The position numbers and the translations under genes were made by a program. From positions 310,001 to 374,000 of the forward strand of contig JABTUK010000001.1 in assembly GCA_015075405.1 (NCBI GenBank): a stretch of DNA of 64,000 bases. The letters are read 5' to 3'. This DNA comes from Anaerolineales bacterium. GTDB taxonomy: Bacteria; Chloroflexota; Anaerolineae; 4572-78; J111. A model generated the notes under the pieces. It was not told where the DNA came from. It did not search any database and saw only the letters and a list, made by a program, of their open reading frames with translations. Below, one piece after another: positions 1 to 7,830 of the stretch. The number at the start of each line of letters is the position of its first letter. The stretch's first letter is position 1.

Positions 1-1369
1 TGCCCCGTTCAAACTGGTGGTGGTTCCAGAAGAGTTGGAGCAAGGGTAGTAACCATTGGGGCATGCCCCGGTGAGTCTGTAAGTGGGGGCGCAGCCAACT
101 GTGCAGGGACTCGGCCAAGCTGGAGGAGCGGTGGAAGAGGCCCAGGGTCTCCCAGACGAGCGGCACGATAGAGCGGAGGGCTGCGGGCAGGTCAGTCTCA
201 AGGTTCAAGTTCAAGGTGTGGCGGTGTTGCCAGGTCCACAGGACAAAAGCTTGGGTGTCAGCCGCCAAGTTCTTGAGCAGCGGGGTCAGGTGTTGCTCCA
301 GCCACGCCAACGGGGCCAGCAGTTCGGGTAACTTCTGCTGAAGATCGTCGGCGAAGGTGGTAATGTCTGCCTGGCCCAATTCCTTGAGCAGGGTGATAGC
401 CGTTTCCAGGGTGGCTTTGGTTGTGGCGACGGCGACCAGTTGATGGCTGGGGGTGAGAGGTTCCAAAGCCTGCCGCACTTCCGCCAGCAGCCACGACCAG
501 GTGTCGAAGGTGGTGATGGCTTGGGTGGCCTCGACCTGAGCCTGAGCCAAGGGGACCTTGCTGGTGAGCCGCCGCCCCCGCCGCCGGATCAGTCCTCGCG
601 CTTGCAACTCGGCTCGACGCGCCCGTTCGGCGGTGTCGATGGCCCGGTAGGCGGCGCCTTCCAGCCGTCGGCTCAGGCGATGAGCTTCTTGCAGCAGGTG
701 AAACAGGTCGGGCCGCAAGGGTAGGGCCAGTTTGGCTTCCCGCACCCCCGCCCGCAGTCCGGTGCCCCCGTCACAGGCCAGGTCCTGGAACTGGATGCCC
801 CGTTCGACCAAATCCAGGTAAGTCAGCCCCCAGGTCGTCCCATCGCGGTGCTCCGCTGGGGTCAAGTTCAGCACCAGGAAGGACCGCCCGTCCACCACGG
901 TCAGACACGGTTGCCGGCCTTGAAAGATTTCGTCGGCCTCACCCAGAATCGGCACCGGGATCACCACGGCTTGATTATAGACCGCGGCCTGCTGACCCGC
1001 CGCCTGAAGCGTCTGGCTGATGTAGCCGACCGACCGCTCCACCCCCAACAGCAGTTCCAGCCCGGTTTGGATCCCTCGTACGCTCCCGGTTAGCATCGGC
1101 CACAGCGCTATGGCCCGCTGGATGAAACTGGAACTGATGTCCAGGCTTTGTTTGAGCGGACAGGGTCCGGGGTCATGCGGCTGCAAGGTTTCTTGCAAGC
1201 TCTGCATCGCTTTATGGCGCCACTCGTACAACAGCGTCCGGGATACCCCATAGTCTTGCGCCAATTGGCTGGCTCGCCCCCACCCACGTTCGTGGGCGCT
1301 CAACACCATCTCGACCGTGATTTGCATCCGGGTTGACAAATCCAACCCAGCTATGCGATACTGTGCCAT
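1..1369 (-). CDS. IS transposase, 3' end outside window
   Basis: An uninterrupted frame of 456 codons opens with ATG at 1369, behind a strong AAGGAGG site, and runs off the left edge. The N-terminal 50 residues look like a helix-turn-helix (RASQLAQDYGVSRTLLYEW). A DDE-like core follows: TVVDGRSFLVLNL, then LACDGGTGLRAG, then LAESLHSWLRPH, giving candidate acidic residues in the usual D, D, E order. A basic stretch (RARRAELQARGLIRRRGRR) lies between. It resembles large Chloroflexota/cyanobacterial transposases with an HTH head (possibly the DUF6399 group), but the IS family is not certain. The gene lies just beyond the distal end of the integron cassette array, so the IS may have truncated that array. 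Confidence 0.75.
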   Translation of the reverse strand, partial: MAQYRIAGLDLSTRMQITVEMVLSAHERGWGRASQLAQDYGVSRTLLYEWRHKAMQSLQETLQPHDPGPCPLKQSLDISSSFIQRAIALWPMLTGSVRGIQTGLELLLGVERSVGYISQTLQAAGQQAAVYNQAVVIPVPILGEADEIFQGRQPCLTVVDGRSFLVLNLTPAEHRDGTTWGLTYLDLVERGIQFQDLACDGGTGLRAGVREAKLALPLRPDLFHLLQEAHRLSRRLEGAAYRAIDTAERARRAELQARGLIRRRGRRLTSKVPLAQAQVEATQAITTFDTWSWLLAEVRQALEPLTPSHQLVAVATTKATLETAITLLKELGQADITTFADDLQQKLPELLAPLAWLEQHLTPLLKNLAADTQAFVLWTWQHRHTLNLNLETDLPAALRSIVPLVWETLGLFHRSSSLAESLHSWLRPHLQTHRGMPQWLLPLLQLFWNHHQFERG

Positions 1370-1370
1370 T

Positions 1371-1437
1371 AGGAGCCTCCTTCTTTCAGGTTTGATGTGG
1401 TCTCGTAACCCTTATCTTGCCTGAAAAGGTGGCTCCT
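1371..1437. repeat. Inverted repeat in transposase leader
   Basis: AGGAGCC...CTTTCAGG (1371-1390) is repeated inverted as CCTGAAAAGG...GGCTCCT (1420-1437), with one or two mismatches and a short loop. The left arm contains the transposase ribosome-binding site, so the hairpin could mask translation of the transposase. It could also lie near the IS terminus; the true IS end was not identified. Confidence 0.55.
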
Positions 1438-1440
1438 GTA

Positions 1441-1709
1441 AACCTATTCTGTTGTTAATGTGTCAACCTATTTCTGAACCATCCCAGAATTGGTTTAGTC
1501 AATTTACCTCCTCATGCTTGCTTTAATTTGCCACAACCACAATTACCAACTATATCACTTCGTTTCCTGATGTGCCTAACGATTTAGCAGCGATTTTCCG
1601 ACGCTCAGTCAAATACAACGCATCAATGTCATGCCATCAGGAGTAAAAATAAACTTTGACATTTTAAGTTATTATTACACAATGGGCATAAAGTGAAATA
1701 TTTTTGGCA
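1441..1709. other. AT-rich non-coding stretch between IS and attC4
   Basis: No credible reading frame on either strand. Base composition matches the AT-rich cassettes rather than the GC-rich host genes, so this may be the remnant of a further cassette cut off by the IS. No complete attC is visible here. Confidence 0.4.
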
Positions 1710-1830
1710 AGCTAACGCCTCCCGCTTCACCTGCGCCCACGAAACCTTAACTAAAAGCTACCCTCAAAGTGCAAAGAGTGACCTGAATAAACGGCGAGTC
1801 CTGGGCGTCAGGTGCAAGCGGTTGTTAGCC
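1710..1830 (-). other. attC site, cassette 4
   Basis: On the minus strand the site opens with GGCTAACAACCGCTTGCACC and closes with CTTGCCAA after the complementary arm. Inverted arms on the plus strand are GCTAACGCCTCCCGCTT near 1711 and AAGCGGTTGTTAGC ending at 1829. The arms pair imperfectly with unpaired bases, as attC arms do. The 121-bp length is close to the other three sites, but the internal sequence is more diverged. Confidence 0.82.
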
Positions 1831-1874
1831 TGCCCCGTTGGTTACTAAACCCTCGCTGCAAGTTTTAAATTTAG

Positions 1875-2414
1875 TTACTCTGTAACTGAATGATAGATGT
1901 CCTTATATGACTTAAATCTTTTTCCAATATCTGAAAACTCAACAACATAAATACCCAGATCACTTTTTAGAGCAAGCTCAAATTCTTCTATTTTACGTCT
2001 TATTTCTTTAACGGCCTTTGGGTCATCAAAATTCTTTTGAAATTCTTCATCGGCCATAGTAGCTAATTTTCGCAAGGTTTGGCGGAGGTCATAACCGACG
2101 ATACCCGTTTTCCCACTGAATAATAATGATAACTTGGAGTCGTACTCATTTGTTTGATGATAAAATTCTACCATATCTTTTTTGGTTATAGTACCCAACT
2201 CCATTTTCTTTATGAAATCGCTTATCATACAAGAGAATTGGGGATAGGTTTCAAGTCGCTTGTCTATTACTTTGTCGGCATACGCCTTGTGAATCTCCGA
2301 GCGCAATTTCTCTAATTCGGTGTTAGTTTGGCGCAGACTGATATATAAGGATGTCGCTACAGATATTACAACACCCGCTAAGGCAATTAAGGCAGCTATA
2401 ACCTCTATGGGCAT
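1875..2414 (-). CDS. Cassette protein, single TM plus coiled coil
   Basis: 179 aa and unrecognised by family. One membrane segment lies at residues about 4-27 (VIAALIALAGVVISVATSLYI). It is followed by a charged helical region (LRQTNTELEKLRSEIHKAY) and a mostly alpha-helical C-terminal part rich in K and E. The expected topology is a short periplasmic N-terminus with a cytoplasmic helical body. It is the only gene of cassette 4; its ATG lies about 60 bp from the attC3 cleavage point. A GGAG precedes the start. The AT-rich composition supports recent acquisition. Function unknown; small TM-plus-helix cassette proteins are sometimes defence effectors, but nothing here proves it. Confidence 0.8.
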   Translation of the reverse strand: MPIEVIAALIALAGVVISVATSLYISLRQTNTELEKLRSEIHKAYADKVIDKRLETYPQFSCMISDFIKKMELGTITKKDMVEFYHQTNEYDSKLSLLFSGKTGIVGYDLRQTLRKLATMADEEFQKNFDDPKAVKEIRRKIEEFELALKSDLGIYVVEFSDIGKRFKSYKDIYHSVTE

Positions 2415-2472
2415 ATTTGTTTTAACTCCAAGAAAGACTTTGACAACAAATTCACGGAAGGGTCTATCGGCA

Positions 2473-2597
2473 GGCTAACGCCTGAGTTTACCCGCCTGCG
2501 GGTGGGCAAGGTATGATACATCTTAACACAACTTGGCTGGCAACGTAAGCTCGCCAATCGCGGCGGTAGCAGGTCGGGTACAACGAATTGTTAGGGC
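2473..2597 (-). other. attC site, cassette 3
   Basis: Minus-strand outer arm CCCTAACAATTCGTTGTACC (ending near 2597) pairs with the plus-strand arm GGCTAACGCCTGAGTTTACC starting at 2473. CTAACAATTCGTTGTA is close to the textbook R'' end of environmental attC sites, and GCGTTAGCC supplies the cleaved GTTRRRY box. The 125-bp length matches neighbouring sites. Confidence 0.92.
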
Positions 2598-2665
2598 GCA
2601 TTTTGGATTGCAAGAAATTTACCCACCCAAAATCGCGCCGTACTTTTTGACAAGGAGAATAGATT

Positions 2666-2803
2666 ATGAGTGCCGAGCCGATTCCCAAGTTGATTTCTAA
2701 ATAAGATCGCAGCGACCTGACGACTGAACAAGCTATTGGTCAAATATTGCAACACCTCGCCGCCATTTACAAACTACTCGGACCTCAAGTAGCAATTGCT
2801 TAA
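2666..2803 (+). pseudogene. Possible small gene split by a stop, reverse orientation
   Basis: CAAGGAGAATAGATT followed by ATG at 2666 is a convincing start, but the frame meets TAA at 2702 after 12 codons (MSAEPIPKLISK). The same frame then continues for 32 more codons (DRSDLTTEQ...LGPQVAIA) to a stop at 2803. Read through the stop, it would be a 45-aa acidic helical peptide. It lies inside cassette 3 but opposite to the cassette direction. It may be a decayed antitoxin-like gene or chance; no family is recognised. Confidence 0.35.
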
Positions 2804-3041
2804 GCTGCTGCTCAAAGACAAAAATAGGTTCAGGCGTACTGTTGTTATTATCCACCCCTGGCTTACCACATTGATTGAATGTAAACCGGATTTTTATTTA
2901 ACCTTTGGTGCTAGTTTTGGCTTTAAATTTTTGGTTGGAATAGGTTTTTTAGCCAAAAGTTTTGTGGAATACCCTGTATAAGCCTAAAAACGTAAATTTA
3001 GATCACAGATAGTTTATGTGAGAATCACCAGGACCGTGATC

Positions 3042-3116
3042 TTTCCGAAGATTATTCGGGAATTTATCTTTATCGTCGAATAATCTTCGGAAAATAACTA
3101 GCACCACTAGTTATTT
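3042..3116. repeat. Two adjacent perfect hairpins
   Basis: The first is a perfect 17-bp inverted repeat, 3042-3058 (TTTCCGAAGATTATTCG) with 3077-3093, loop 18 nt. The second, immediately after, is a perfect 10-bp inverted repeat, 3092-3101 (AAATAACTAG) with 3107-3116, loop 5 nt. They lie downstream of the small minus-strand ORF of cassette 3, so they may end its transcript or block transcription from either side. There is no long T tract beyond the AT-rich stem ends. Confidence 0.7.
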
Positions 3117-3167
3117 ATCCTTGAGTCACTTGGGAATGAGAGTTATTTTGACCAGTCTCAAGGTTTG

Positions 3168-3350
3168 TCAACTCTTACCTATTCTAAGTTTTCGTTGCTT
3201 GGTATCTTCCTTATGAATATTACAGGGAGTGAGAATAGATGTGGACTCCACTCTCATCAATTCTTTGGCTATTTCCGCGATAAGTCGGAGTTGGTCGGCA
3301 AGTTCTAAATTGTTAAATTTTTCTTGAATTACCTTAATCTCATCTTGCAT
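3168..3350 (-). CDS. Small cassette ORF, helical
   Basis: 60 aa. Residues about 1-33 are predicted amphipathic helix (DEIKVIQEKFNNLELADQ and RLIAEIAKELM), followed by a basic tail (KEDTKQRKLRIGKS). The start lies 12 bp downstream of the preceding 255-aa gene stop with GAGGTAG upstream, so the pair is probably co-transcribed as a two-gene cassette. No family recognised. It might be an antitoxin, immunity or accessory factor for the upstream membrane protein, but that is inference from linkage only. Confidence 0.5.
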   Translation of the reverse strand: MQDEIKVIQEKFNNLELADQLRLIAEIAKELMRVESTSILTPCNIHKEDTKQRKLRIGKS

Positions 3351-3362
3351 AGTTTGCCTACC

Positions 3363-4130
3363 TCATTGCTCGATACTATTTCGGGCAGAATAGGGTTTTG
3401 CTTTTGACCATAGTTCATTAAACTGAGTTAAAAATAAGTTAAACCAAGCCGGGTCTTCACTTTTGCATACATCAAAACCTGGTCTACTCGACGCCCATTT
3501 TCCAGCATACATCTCGACACGCATCTTGCCCTTTGATTTATCAGCATCCGTAATTAGCATTGTGTGTGGTATTATATAATCACTGACACGAATTTCCACG
3601 AATTTTGAGTTGGTAAAGTTTTGGTCAATAAAAAAGTTACTTAGGCTTGTCCGTATTTCTTGTTGAATAATTTCGGGCTTGCTAGCAAAACCAGCAAGTA
3701 TCTCTATAAGAGCATCGTTGTTGGGATTTAGAAGTAACAATCGGATTTTGCAACCTTTTCTTACTTTTAGTAGTAAATTGTAATGTTGAGTTGATATTGC
3801 TAATAAAGATATTCCACAAATATCAATACTTTGCACATCCGAGATGCGGTCTTGTAAAGGTGCTATTTTATCACGTGGTTGAAAGAATTTGCTTGCACGT
3901 ACTGGACTATTACCATCAAGGGCCTTAATTTCATCTCTAATCTTTTCGAGCATAGAAAGGCGTTCTGTTAATGCATCCACTCCAAGAAGGCCAATTAACA
4001 GTAAAATTAGTTGCTCCCCTAGACTAAGTTGTATAATATTGAGTAAGTCTAATGCTTGAGCGACAAACGCTAGTAGAATAGTTGCAGATGGAATGAGTCT
4101 TTCAAATTTCAACCAGGAACGTAGTTTCAT
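3363..4130 (-). CDS. Cassette protein, TM pair plus PLD-like domain
   Basis: 255 aa from the ATG at 4130; a GTG at 4145 is possible, but a GAGG site sits at the right distance for 4130. Two hydrophobic segments occupy residues about 10-50 (LIPSATILLAFVAQALDLL and LGEQLILLLIGLLGVDAL). The soluble part reads SIDICGISLLAISTQHYNLL, then GCKIRLLLLNPNN and VRVEMYAG-type strands. That pattern resembles the phospholipase-D-like/DUF5919 fold, but a canonical HxK motif is not obvious. First gene of cassette 3, starting about 30 bp from the attC2 cut. Architecture parallels the 428-aa protein of cassette 2. Possible membrane-bound effector; function not established. Confidence 0.75.
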   Translation of the reverse strand: MKLRSWLKFERLIPSATILLAFVAQALDLLNIIQLSLGEQLILLLIGLLGVDALTERLSMLEKIRDEIKALDGNSPVRASKFFQPRDKIAPLQDRISDVQSIDICGISLLAISTQHYNLLLKVRKGCKIRLLLLNPNNDALIEILAGFASKPEIIQQEIRTSLSNFFIDQNFTNSKFVEIRVSDYIIPHTMLITDADKSKGKMRVEMYAGKWASSRPGFDVCKSEDPAWFNLFLTQFNELWSKAKPYSARNSIEQ

Positions 4131-4158
4131 TAATGAATACCTCACTAACTGCCCAGCG

Positions 4159-4282
4159 CCCTAACGCTTGAGTTCAGGCGCTTGCGGGTTGGCAAAGTGA
4201 GACCCAATTACAACCAACACCGCCAGCAAGGTGTGGCCGAAAATCGCGGCGGTAGCAAGTCGCCTGCAACGAATTGTTGGGC
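4159..4282 (-). other. attC site, cassette 2
   Basis: Minus-strand R'' arm GCCCAACAATTCGTTGCAGG (ending 4282) pairs with plus-strand CCCTAACGCTTGAGTTCAGG (from 4159). The site closes with GCGTTAGGGC. The 124-bp length is the same as attC1. The central part (CGGCGGTAGCAAGTCGCC and GGCGCTTGCGGGTTGG) is shared in outline with attC1 and attC3, so the three sites are relatives. Confidence 0.93.
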
Positions 4283-4328
4283 AGGTATTAGAATACAAAA
4301 GAGCTTTGTTACAGCAATTTAAAAAATT

Positions 4329-5615
4329 CTAATATTTTTTGCTCTCTTGAGAATACAGGTCTGAAAGTGCTCTTTCCAAAACCTCAATATCACGAAATCG
4401 TGAGGGATCAAAATTTATAAAACTATTTTCACGCGGCATTTTACGCGGCCATATTTTTACATCCGTAAAAGGTATAGGTGCAGAAGGCAAATCTTTTTTG
4501 ACAGATACCACAAGGCAAATGGCATCTGCTTTATGCATAAATGCTAGACGGCAAAATAAGCGATGCATACCATCAACAATAACGAGTTTATCATCTTGTT
4601 GTTCCACGATAGGAGGTAAAAGGAAAGAATTTTGGAAATGCGATATACAAAGACAAGGGGCAAACATCTGGATATCTTGTGTGTCGTAGGCATCTAGCAA
4701 TGCAAGTGTATCGGCGAATTTGTATTCTTTAACATAAGTGCAAGTTGTCCAAAGACTCGCAATATCAATACTCCTTATTTCAAAGTCTGATACCTGAATT
4801 CCATTATATTGTGGAATCTTTGACAACAATGAAAGCATTTCATGCTCTGAAAATATTTTCGGCTCTAAAACCACGCCCGTGATCGAATGTTCCCAAATGA
4901 CATTAAAGAGTTGATCAAGAATCTGTACCTGCCTAATATCCTTTGGTGGGATGTATAATCTGGCATCATATGTGTGAGTATCTTCTGTTCCAGGGACACC
5001 ATACTCACGTTTAACAGCAAATTTTGCTGATTTTGCTACGGTCAACGCGGCACCAACATCTGCACTACTGCTATCTATTAATATTCCTCGCACCACAGGA
5101 GGTTGGCTTTCGTCGTAATATTTTACTTCTGCCCCAGTTTTTATCAGCTTGGCAACATTATCTTTAAGTAACTGATTTTTTCTAGGACGACGACACAAAA
5201 TCCGCACTTTATTTCCTTGGGTCTTGGTATTACTATTTAATACTTCCTTATCTCGATCTATCCAAGAAACATCACCGGCAAATATAAATACAGATTGGGT
5301 TGCCCCAGACAAAAGGTGTTGCCACATTCTATCAATTTTGTCTTTTGATTTCAACTGATTTGTTTGTCGTCCAATTCTCAAAAACCCAGAAGAATTTTCT
5401 TGGGTAGTTGTAAAAAAAATTGAAAACAAAATTGAGACAGAACCAATGATTATTGAAAGAATCCGATAAGCTGGATCTATAGATAATTGCTGTAAAACTG
5501 GTATTTGAAATCCTGTCGTCAAACCCAATAATATAAGTATCCCCCCTAGTAAAAAAAGAAAAAAACTGAGTGGATGTTCAAATCTATCTGTTAGCCAATC
5601 AGTAAGTTTTTCCAT
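4329..5615 (-). CDS. Cassette protein, 2 TM + PLD-like + ParB-like domain
   Basis: 428 aa. Two membrane segments at residues about 15-36 and 48-68 (FFLFLLGGILILLGL and ILSIIIGSVSILFSIFF). Next is a PLD-like alpha/beta domain at about 85-240 (SVFIFAGDVSWIDRD, KVRILCRRPRKN, GAEVKYYDESQPPVVRGILI). The C-terminal part has a ParB/Srx-like signature at about 345-365 (DKLVIVDGMHRLFCRLAFM). It is the only gene of cassette 2, with AAGGAT just upstream of the ATG. It shares the TM-plus-PLD-like layout with the cassette 3 protein but has the added C-terminal domain. A nucleic-acid or phospholipid target is conceivable; substrate unknown. AT-rich codon use points to lateral origin. Confidence 0.8.
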   Translation of the reverse strand: MEKLTDWLTDRFEHPLSFFLFLLGGILILLGLTTGFQIPVLQQLSIDPAYRILSIIIGSVSILFSIFFTTTQENSSGFLRIGRQTNQLKSKDKIDRMWQHLLSGATQSVFIFAGDVSWIDRDKEVLNSNTKTQGNKVRILCRRPRKNQLLKDNVAKLIKTGAEVKYYDESQPPVVRGILIDSSSADVGAALTVAKSAKFAVKREYGVPGTEDTHTYDARLYIPPKDIRQVQILDQLFNVIWEHSITGVVLEPKIFSEHEMLSLLSKIPQYNGIQVSDFEIRSIDIASLWTTCTYVKEYKFADTLALLDAYDTQDIQMFAPCLCISHFQNSFLLPPIVEQQDDKLVIVDGMHRLFCRLAFMHKADAICLVVSVKKDLPSAPIPFTDVKIWPRKMPRENSFINFDPSRFRDIEVLERALSDLYSQESKKY

Positions 5616-5647
5616 AACGTATCCTTAAGACAGTAGCTAATTCACCT

Positions 5648-5771
5648 GCCCAACGCCTGAGCTTAGCCGCTTGCGGGTGGGCAAAGATAGCTTCACCTTA
5701 AACCGACGCCGCCAGCAAAGTGAGGTTGAAAAATGGAAGGGTAGCAAGTCGGCTACAGCGAATTGTTAGCT
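5648..5771 (-). other. attC site, cassette 1
   Basis: Textbook attC on the minus strand: GCTAACAATTCGCTGTAGCC at the R'' end and GCGGCTAAGCTCAGG then CGTTGGGC at the R' end. Length 124 bp. The inner arms GACTTGCTACC and GCAAGCGGC complete an imperfect hairpin with extrahelical bases. The terminal TTAGCTGGC is identical to the attI-side junction at 6642-6650, as expected where cassette ends recombine. Confidence 0.95.
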
Positions 5772-5869
5772 GGCGCTTTGACTAAAAGACAACTCTGCAC
5801 CAACCTGTTTGGCTACAGGTTAGAAAAGGCAGAACTCTTTTTACTACAAAGCTTTACCTTTTCCTCATT

Positions 5870-6595
5870 CTAACCTCCTCCCCACGGAGTTGGAAGACCT
5901 GTCGCATCGTAAATTACTTTGCTAATTAGAGCTTGTGGAATCCGAGCAATTAATGCTGACAATATCCCTATGGCTATCAATTGCCACCAACCAAAACCAT
6001 GCACATGTTTAAGTGCAATTGGAAGATATACGGAAATAAGAACAAAATGGACCAGAAAATAAATATTAATTGGATCAATGATAAACTGTTGTCCGGGGGA
6101 ACCAAGAGCACTAAGAAACGGGGTTATTTGAGGTAATGTAATCAGTACTCCTAATAAAAGTGCTGCAAAGCTACCAACAACATATAATACTGATACGAGT
6201 TGTAAACTAATTGACAAAGTATCTAAGAGAGTTCCTTTACCTTTGAATAACTTGCATAGCAAGTGTGTCAGACCACTGGAAACAAACCAAAAAGCTATAA
6301 TAAATATAACAACTACTTGAAACTCTGGCCCCTGTTTCCTATTGGGAATAAAACCGTTTATTGTTGCCCCAATAAAAATGCTGATAATGACAAAACTAAT
6401 TAATTTAGGACTCAGACGCGGCCCGTGATCGTAGCCTTTTTGCTTAGACGGTGGTGAAATGATTACAGATTGGCTATCAGGATTCTGGTTTGAGGGTTGA
6501 AATCTTAGAATTGGATTTTGTAACGTTAGAATGAAGATTGAGAGGTATTCTGACACATTATCTGTACTAAATTCAAACAACTTCGTTAAGTCCAT
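5870..6595 (-). CDS. Cassette polytopic membrane protein, Yip1-like
   Basis: 241 aa from ATG at 6595, chosen because AAAGGTGA lies just upstream and because the longer frame to 6676 crosses the attI junction. There is a cytoplasmic N-terminal about 65 residues, then about five membrane helices (ISFVIISIFIGATINGFI; VVVIFIIAFWFVSSGL; LVSVLYVVGSFAALLLGVLI; IYFLVHFVLISVYLPIAL; WQLIAIGILSALIA). Helix number and spacing resemble Yip1-domain proteins, but no diagnostic motif is seen. It is the first cassette next to attI, so it should be the best expressed of the array. Function unknown. Confidence 0.75.
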   Translation of the reverse strand: MDLTKLFEFSTDNVSEYLSIFILTLQNPILRFQPSNQNPDSQSVIISPPSKQKGYDHGPRLSPKLISFVIISIFIGATINGFIPNRKQGPEFQVVVIFIIAFWFVSSGLTHLLCKLFKGKGTLLDTLSISLQLVSVLYVVGSFAALLLGVLITLPQITPFLSALGSPGQQFIIDPINIYFLVHFVLISVYLPIALKHVHGFGWWQLIAIGILSALIARIPQALISKVIYDATGLPTPWGGG

Positions 6596-6643
6596 CGAGA
6601 TCACCTTTGTAATAATTCGATTTAGATACTGAAGCGGCGAGCC

Positions 6644-6752
6644 AGCTAACAATTTGTAGACCAACAAGTCGGGCATACCAGATTACATCAACTTGTCGGG
6701 TCTAAATTATTAGACCGACGAGTTGGACTTAAAGTATTAGTCCAACTCGTCG
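6644..6752 (-). other. Probable attI region with integrase core boxes
   Basis: Between intI and the first cassette lies AGCTAAC (6644-6650; GTTAGCT on the cassette strand), the cassette insertion core. Upstream of it is a perfect 14-bp inverted repeat, 6716-6729 with 6739-6752 (CGACGAGTTGGACT, loop 9). It contains GTTGGAC (6722-6728) and GTCCAAC (6740-6746), exact fits to the integrase box consensus GTTRRRY/RYYYAAC. A second hairpin (GGTCTAA 6699-6705, TTAGACC 6710-6716) shares one arm with it. These are likely integrase-binding sites. No clear cassette promoter was found on the minus strand. Confidence 0.7.
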
Positions 6753-6786
6753 AATATATTTATTTATACCGCCAGCTTATCACAAT

Positions 6787-6815
6787 TTGCCCTCAAATAC
6801 AATCCCCGCTATAAT
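6787..6815 (+). promoter_or_regulatory. Sigma-70-type promoter of intI
   Basis: TTGCCC at 6787-6792 and a perfect TATAAT at 6810-6815, separated by 17 bp. The expected transcript start is about 43 bp before the intI ATG. No LexA-type palindrome was recognised next to it. Confidence 0.75.
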
Positions 6816-6864
6816 AGAACTTGTGTGCTAATCTAATATCCCTGCATCTCCCTGGAGACTTCCT

Positions 6865-7830
6865 ATGCCCGAACTCGCCCCCAAACTGCTCGATCAAGTC
6901 CGCCACGCCCTGCGAGTCAAACATTACTCGATCCGTACTGAGGCGGCTTATCTCCATTGGATCAAACGCTTCATCCTCTTTCACAACAAACGCCATCCCC
7001 GCGACATGAACACCCTCGAAATTGAGGCCTTCCTGACCCACTTGGCGGTCAACGAGCGCATCAGCCCCTCCACCCAAAACCAGGCCCTTTCAGCCCTGTT
7101 GTTCCTCTATCAACAAGTCCTCCACCAAGAATTAGAGCGACCTGTTGACGCTGTCCGGGCCAAAGCCGTGCGCCGCCTGCCGGTAGTGATGACCAAAGCC
7201 GAAGTCAGTCAGGTTATCGCCCGGTTGACCTCCCCCTACCAACTCATGGCCCAGCTAATGTATGGCTCCGGCCTGCGCCTGATGGAGTGTGTGCGCCTGC
7301 GGGTTAAAGACCTTGAGTTCGGGCAATGCCAGATCATTGTCCGCGATGGCAAAGGGGGCAAAGATCGGGACACCCTGCTGCCCGATAGTCTGATCGCCCC
7401 CTTGCAGCGGCAGTTGCGTTACACCCAGGCCCTCCACCACAATGATCTCGAACAGGGTTATGGCGCGGTTTACCTGCCTTACGCCCTGGAACGCAAATAC
7501 CCTAATGCCAACCGCGAGTGGGCCTGGCAGTACGTTTTCCCGGCAGACAAATTATCTCTTGACCCCCATACCGGCCAACTCCGCCGCCATCACCTGGGTG
7601 AAGATGGCTTACAGAAAGCGGTCAAACAAGCCACCCGCGCTGCCGGGCTGACCAAGCCGGTAAGCTGCCACACTTTCCGCCACTCCTTTGCCACCCACTT
7701 ATTAGAGGCCGGTTATGATCTTCGCACCATCCAGGAACTTCTCGGCCACAAAGACGTTTCGACCACCATGATTTACACCCATGTCATCAAGCGCGGTGGT
7801 TTGGGCGTCCGCAGCCCGCTGGATGGTTAA
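6865..7830 (+). CDS. intI: Integron integrase (tyrosine recombinase)
   Basis: 321 aa, the usual length for IntI. N-terminal SAM-like core-binding domain at about 5-95. Catalytic residues visible: R138 ([12 protein letters not shown]), K in [13 protein letters not shown] near 164, H269 and R272 ([18 protein letters not shown]), H295 ([15 protein letters not shown]) and nucleophile Y304. The integron-specific insertion is present at about 198-226 ([20 protein letters not shown]), which separates IntI from XerC/D. The enzyme recombines single-stranded attC hairpins with attI to insert and shuffle cassettes. It is divergent from the cassette array, as in other integrons. Composition is GC-rich like the host and unlike the cassettes, suggesting a resident integrase. 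Confidence 0.97.
   Translation: MPELAPKLLDQVRHALRVKHYSIRTEAAYLHWIKRFILFHNKRHPRDMNTLEIEAFLTHLAVNERISPSTQNQALSALLFLYQQVLHQELERPVDAVRAKAVRRLPVVMTKAEVSQVIARLTSPYQLMAQLMYGSGLRLMECVRLRVKDLEFGQCQIIVRDGKGGKDRDTLLPDSLIAPLQRQLRYTQALHHNDLEQGYGAVYLPYALERKYPNANREWAWQYVFPADKLSLDPHTGQLRRHHLGEDGLQKAVKQATRAAGLTKPVSCHTFRHSFATHLLEAGYDLRTIQELLGHKDVSTTMIYTHVIKRGGLGVRSPLDG

Larger units (their letters stand above)
1710..7830. mobile_element. Integron: intI, attI region and four-cassette array
   Basis: The element has every expected part. A tyrosine recombinase with the integron-specific insertion (6865-7830, plus strand) is divergent from a row of cassettes on the minus strand. Four attC sites of nearly constant length lie at 5648-5771, 4159-4282, 2473-2597 and 1710-1830. 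A G^TTAGCTGGC core next to intI (6642-6651) is repeated at the far end of the first cassette, as expected for attI/attC junctions. Cassette order from attI is: polytopic membrane protein; TM + PLD-like + ParB-like protein; TM + PLD-like protein with a small ORF; single-TM coiled-coil protein. Genes are AT-rich compared with flanking host genes. The minus-strand cassette orientation, reading away from intI, is canonical. Confidence 0.93.

Noticed and set aside
83..1336. Several short plus-strand frames at the left edge
   Set aside because: The opposite strand has one uninterrupted 456-codon transposase frame with a strong ribosome site; the plus-strand frames are its shadows.
2488..2688. Open frame of 66 codons on the minus strand
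   Set aside because: It lies across attC3, and the cysteine- and proline-rich residues come from the attC arms.
2796..2981. Open frame of 61 codons on the plus strand in cassette 3
   Set aside because: No ribosome site, AT-biased low-complexity residues, and opposite to cassette direction; better explained as non-coding tail of the cassette.
5870..6676. Longer N-terminus of the first cassette protein starting at 6676
   Set aside because: It would read through the attI/cassette junction; ATG 6595 has a proper ribosome site.
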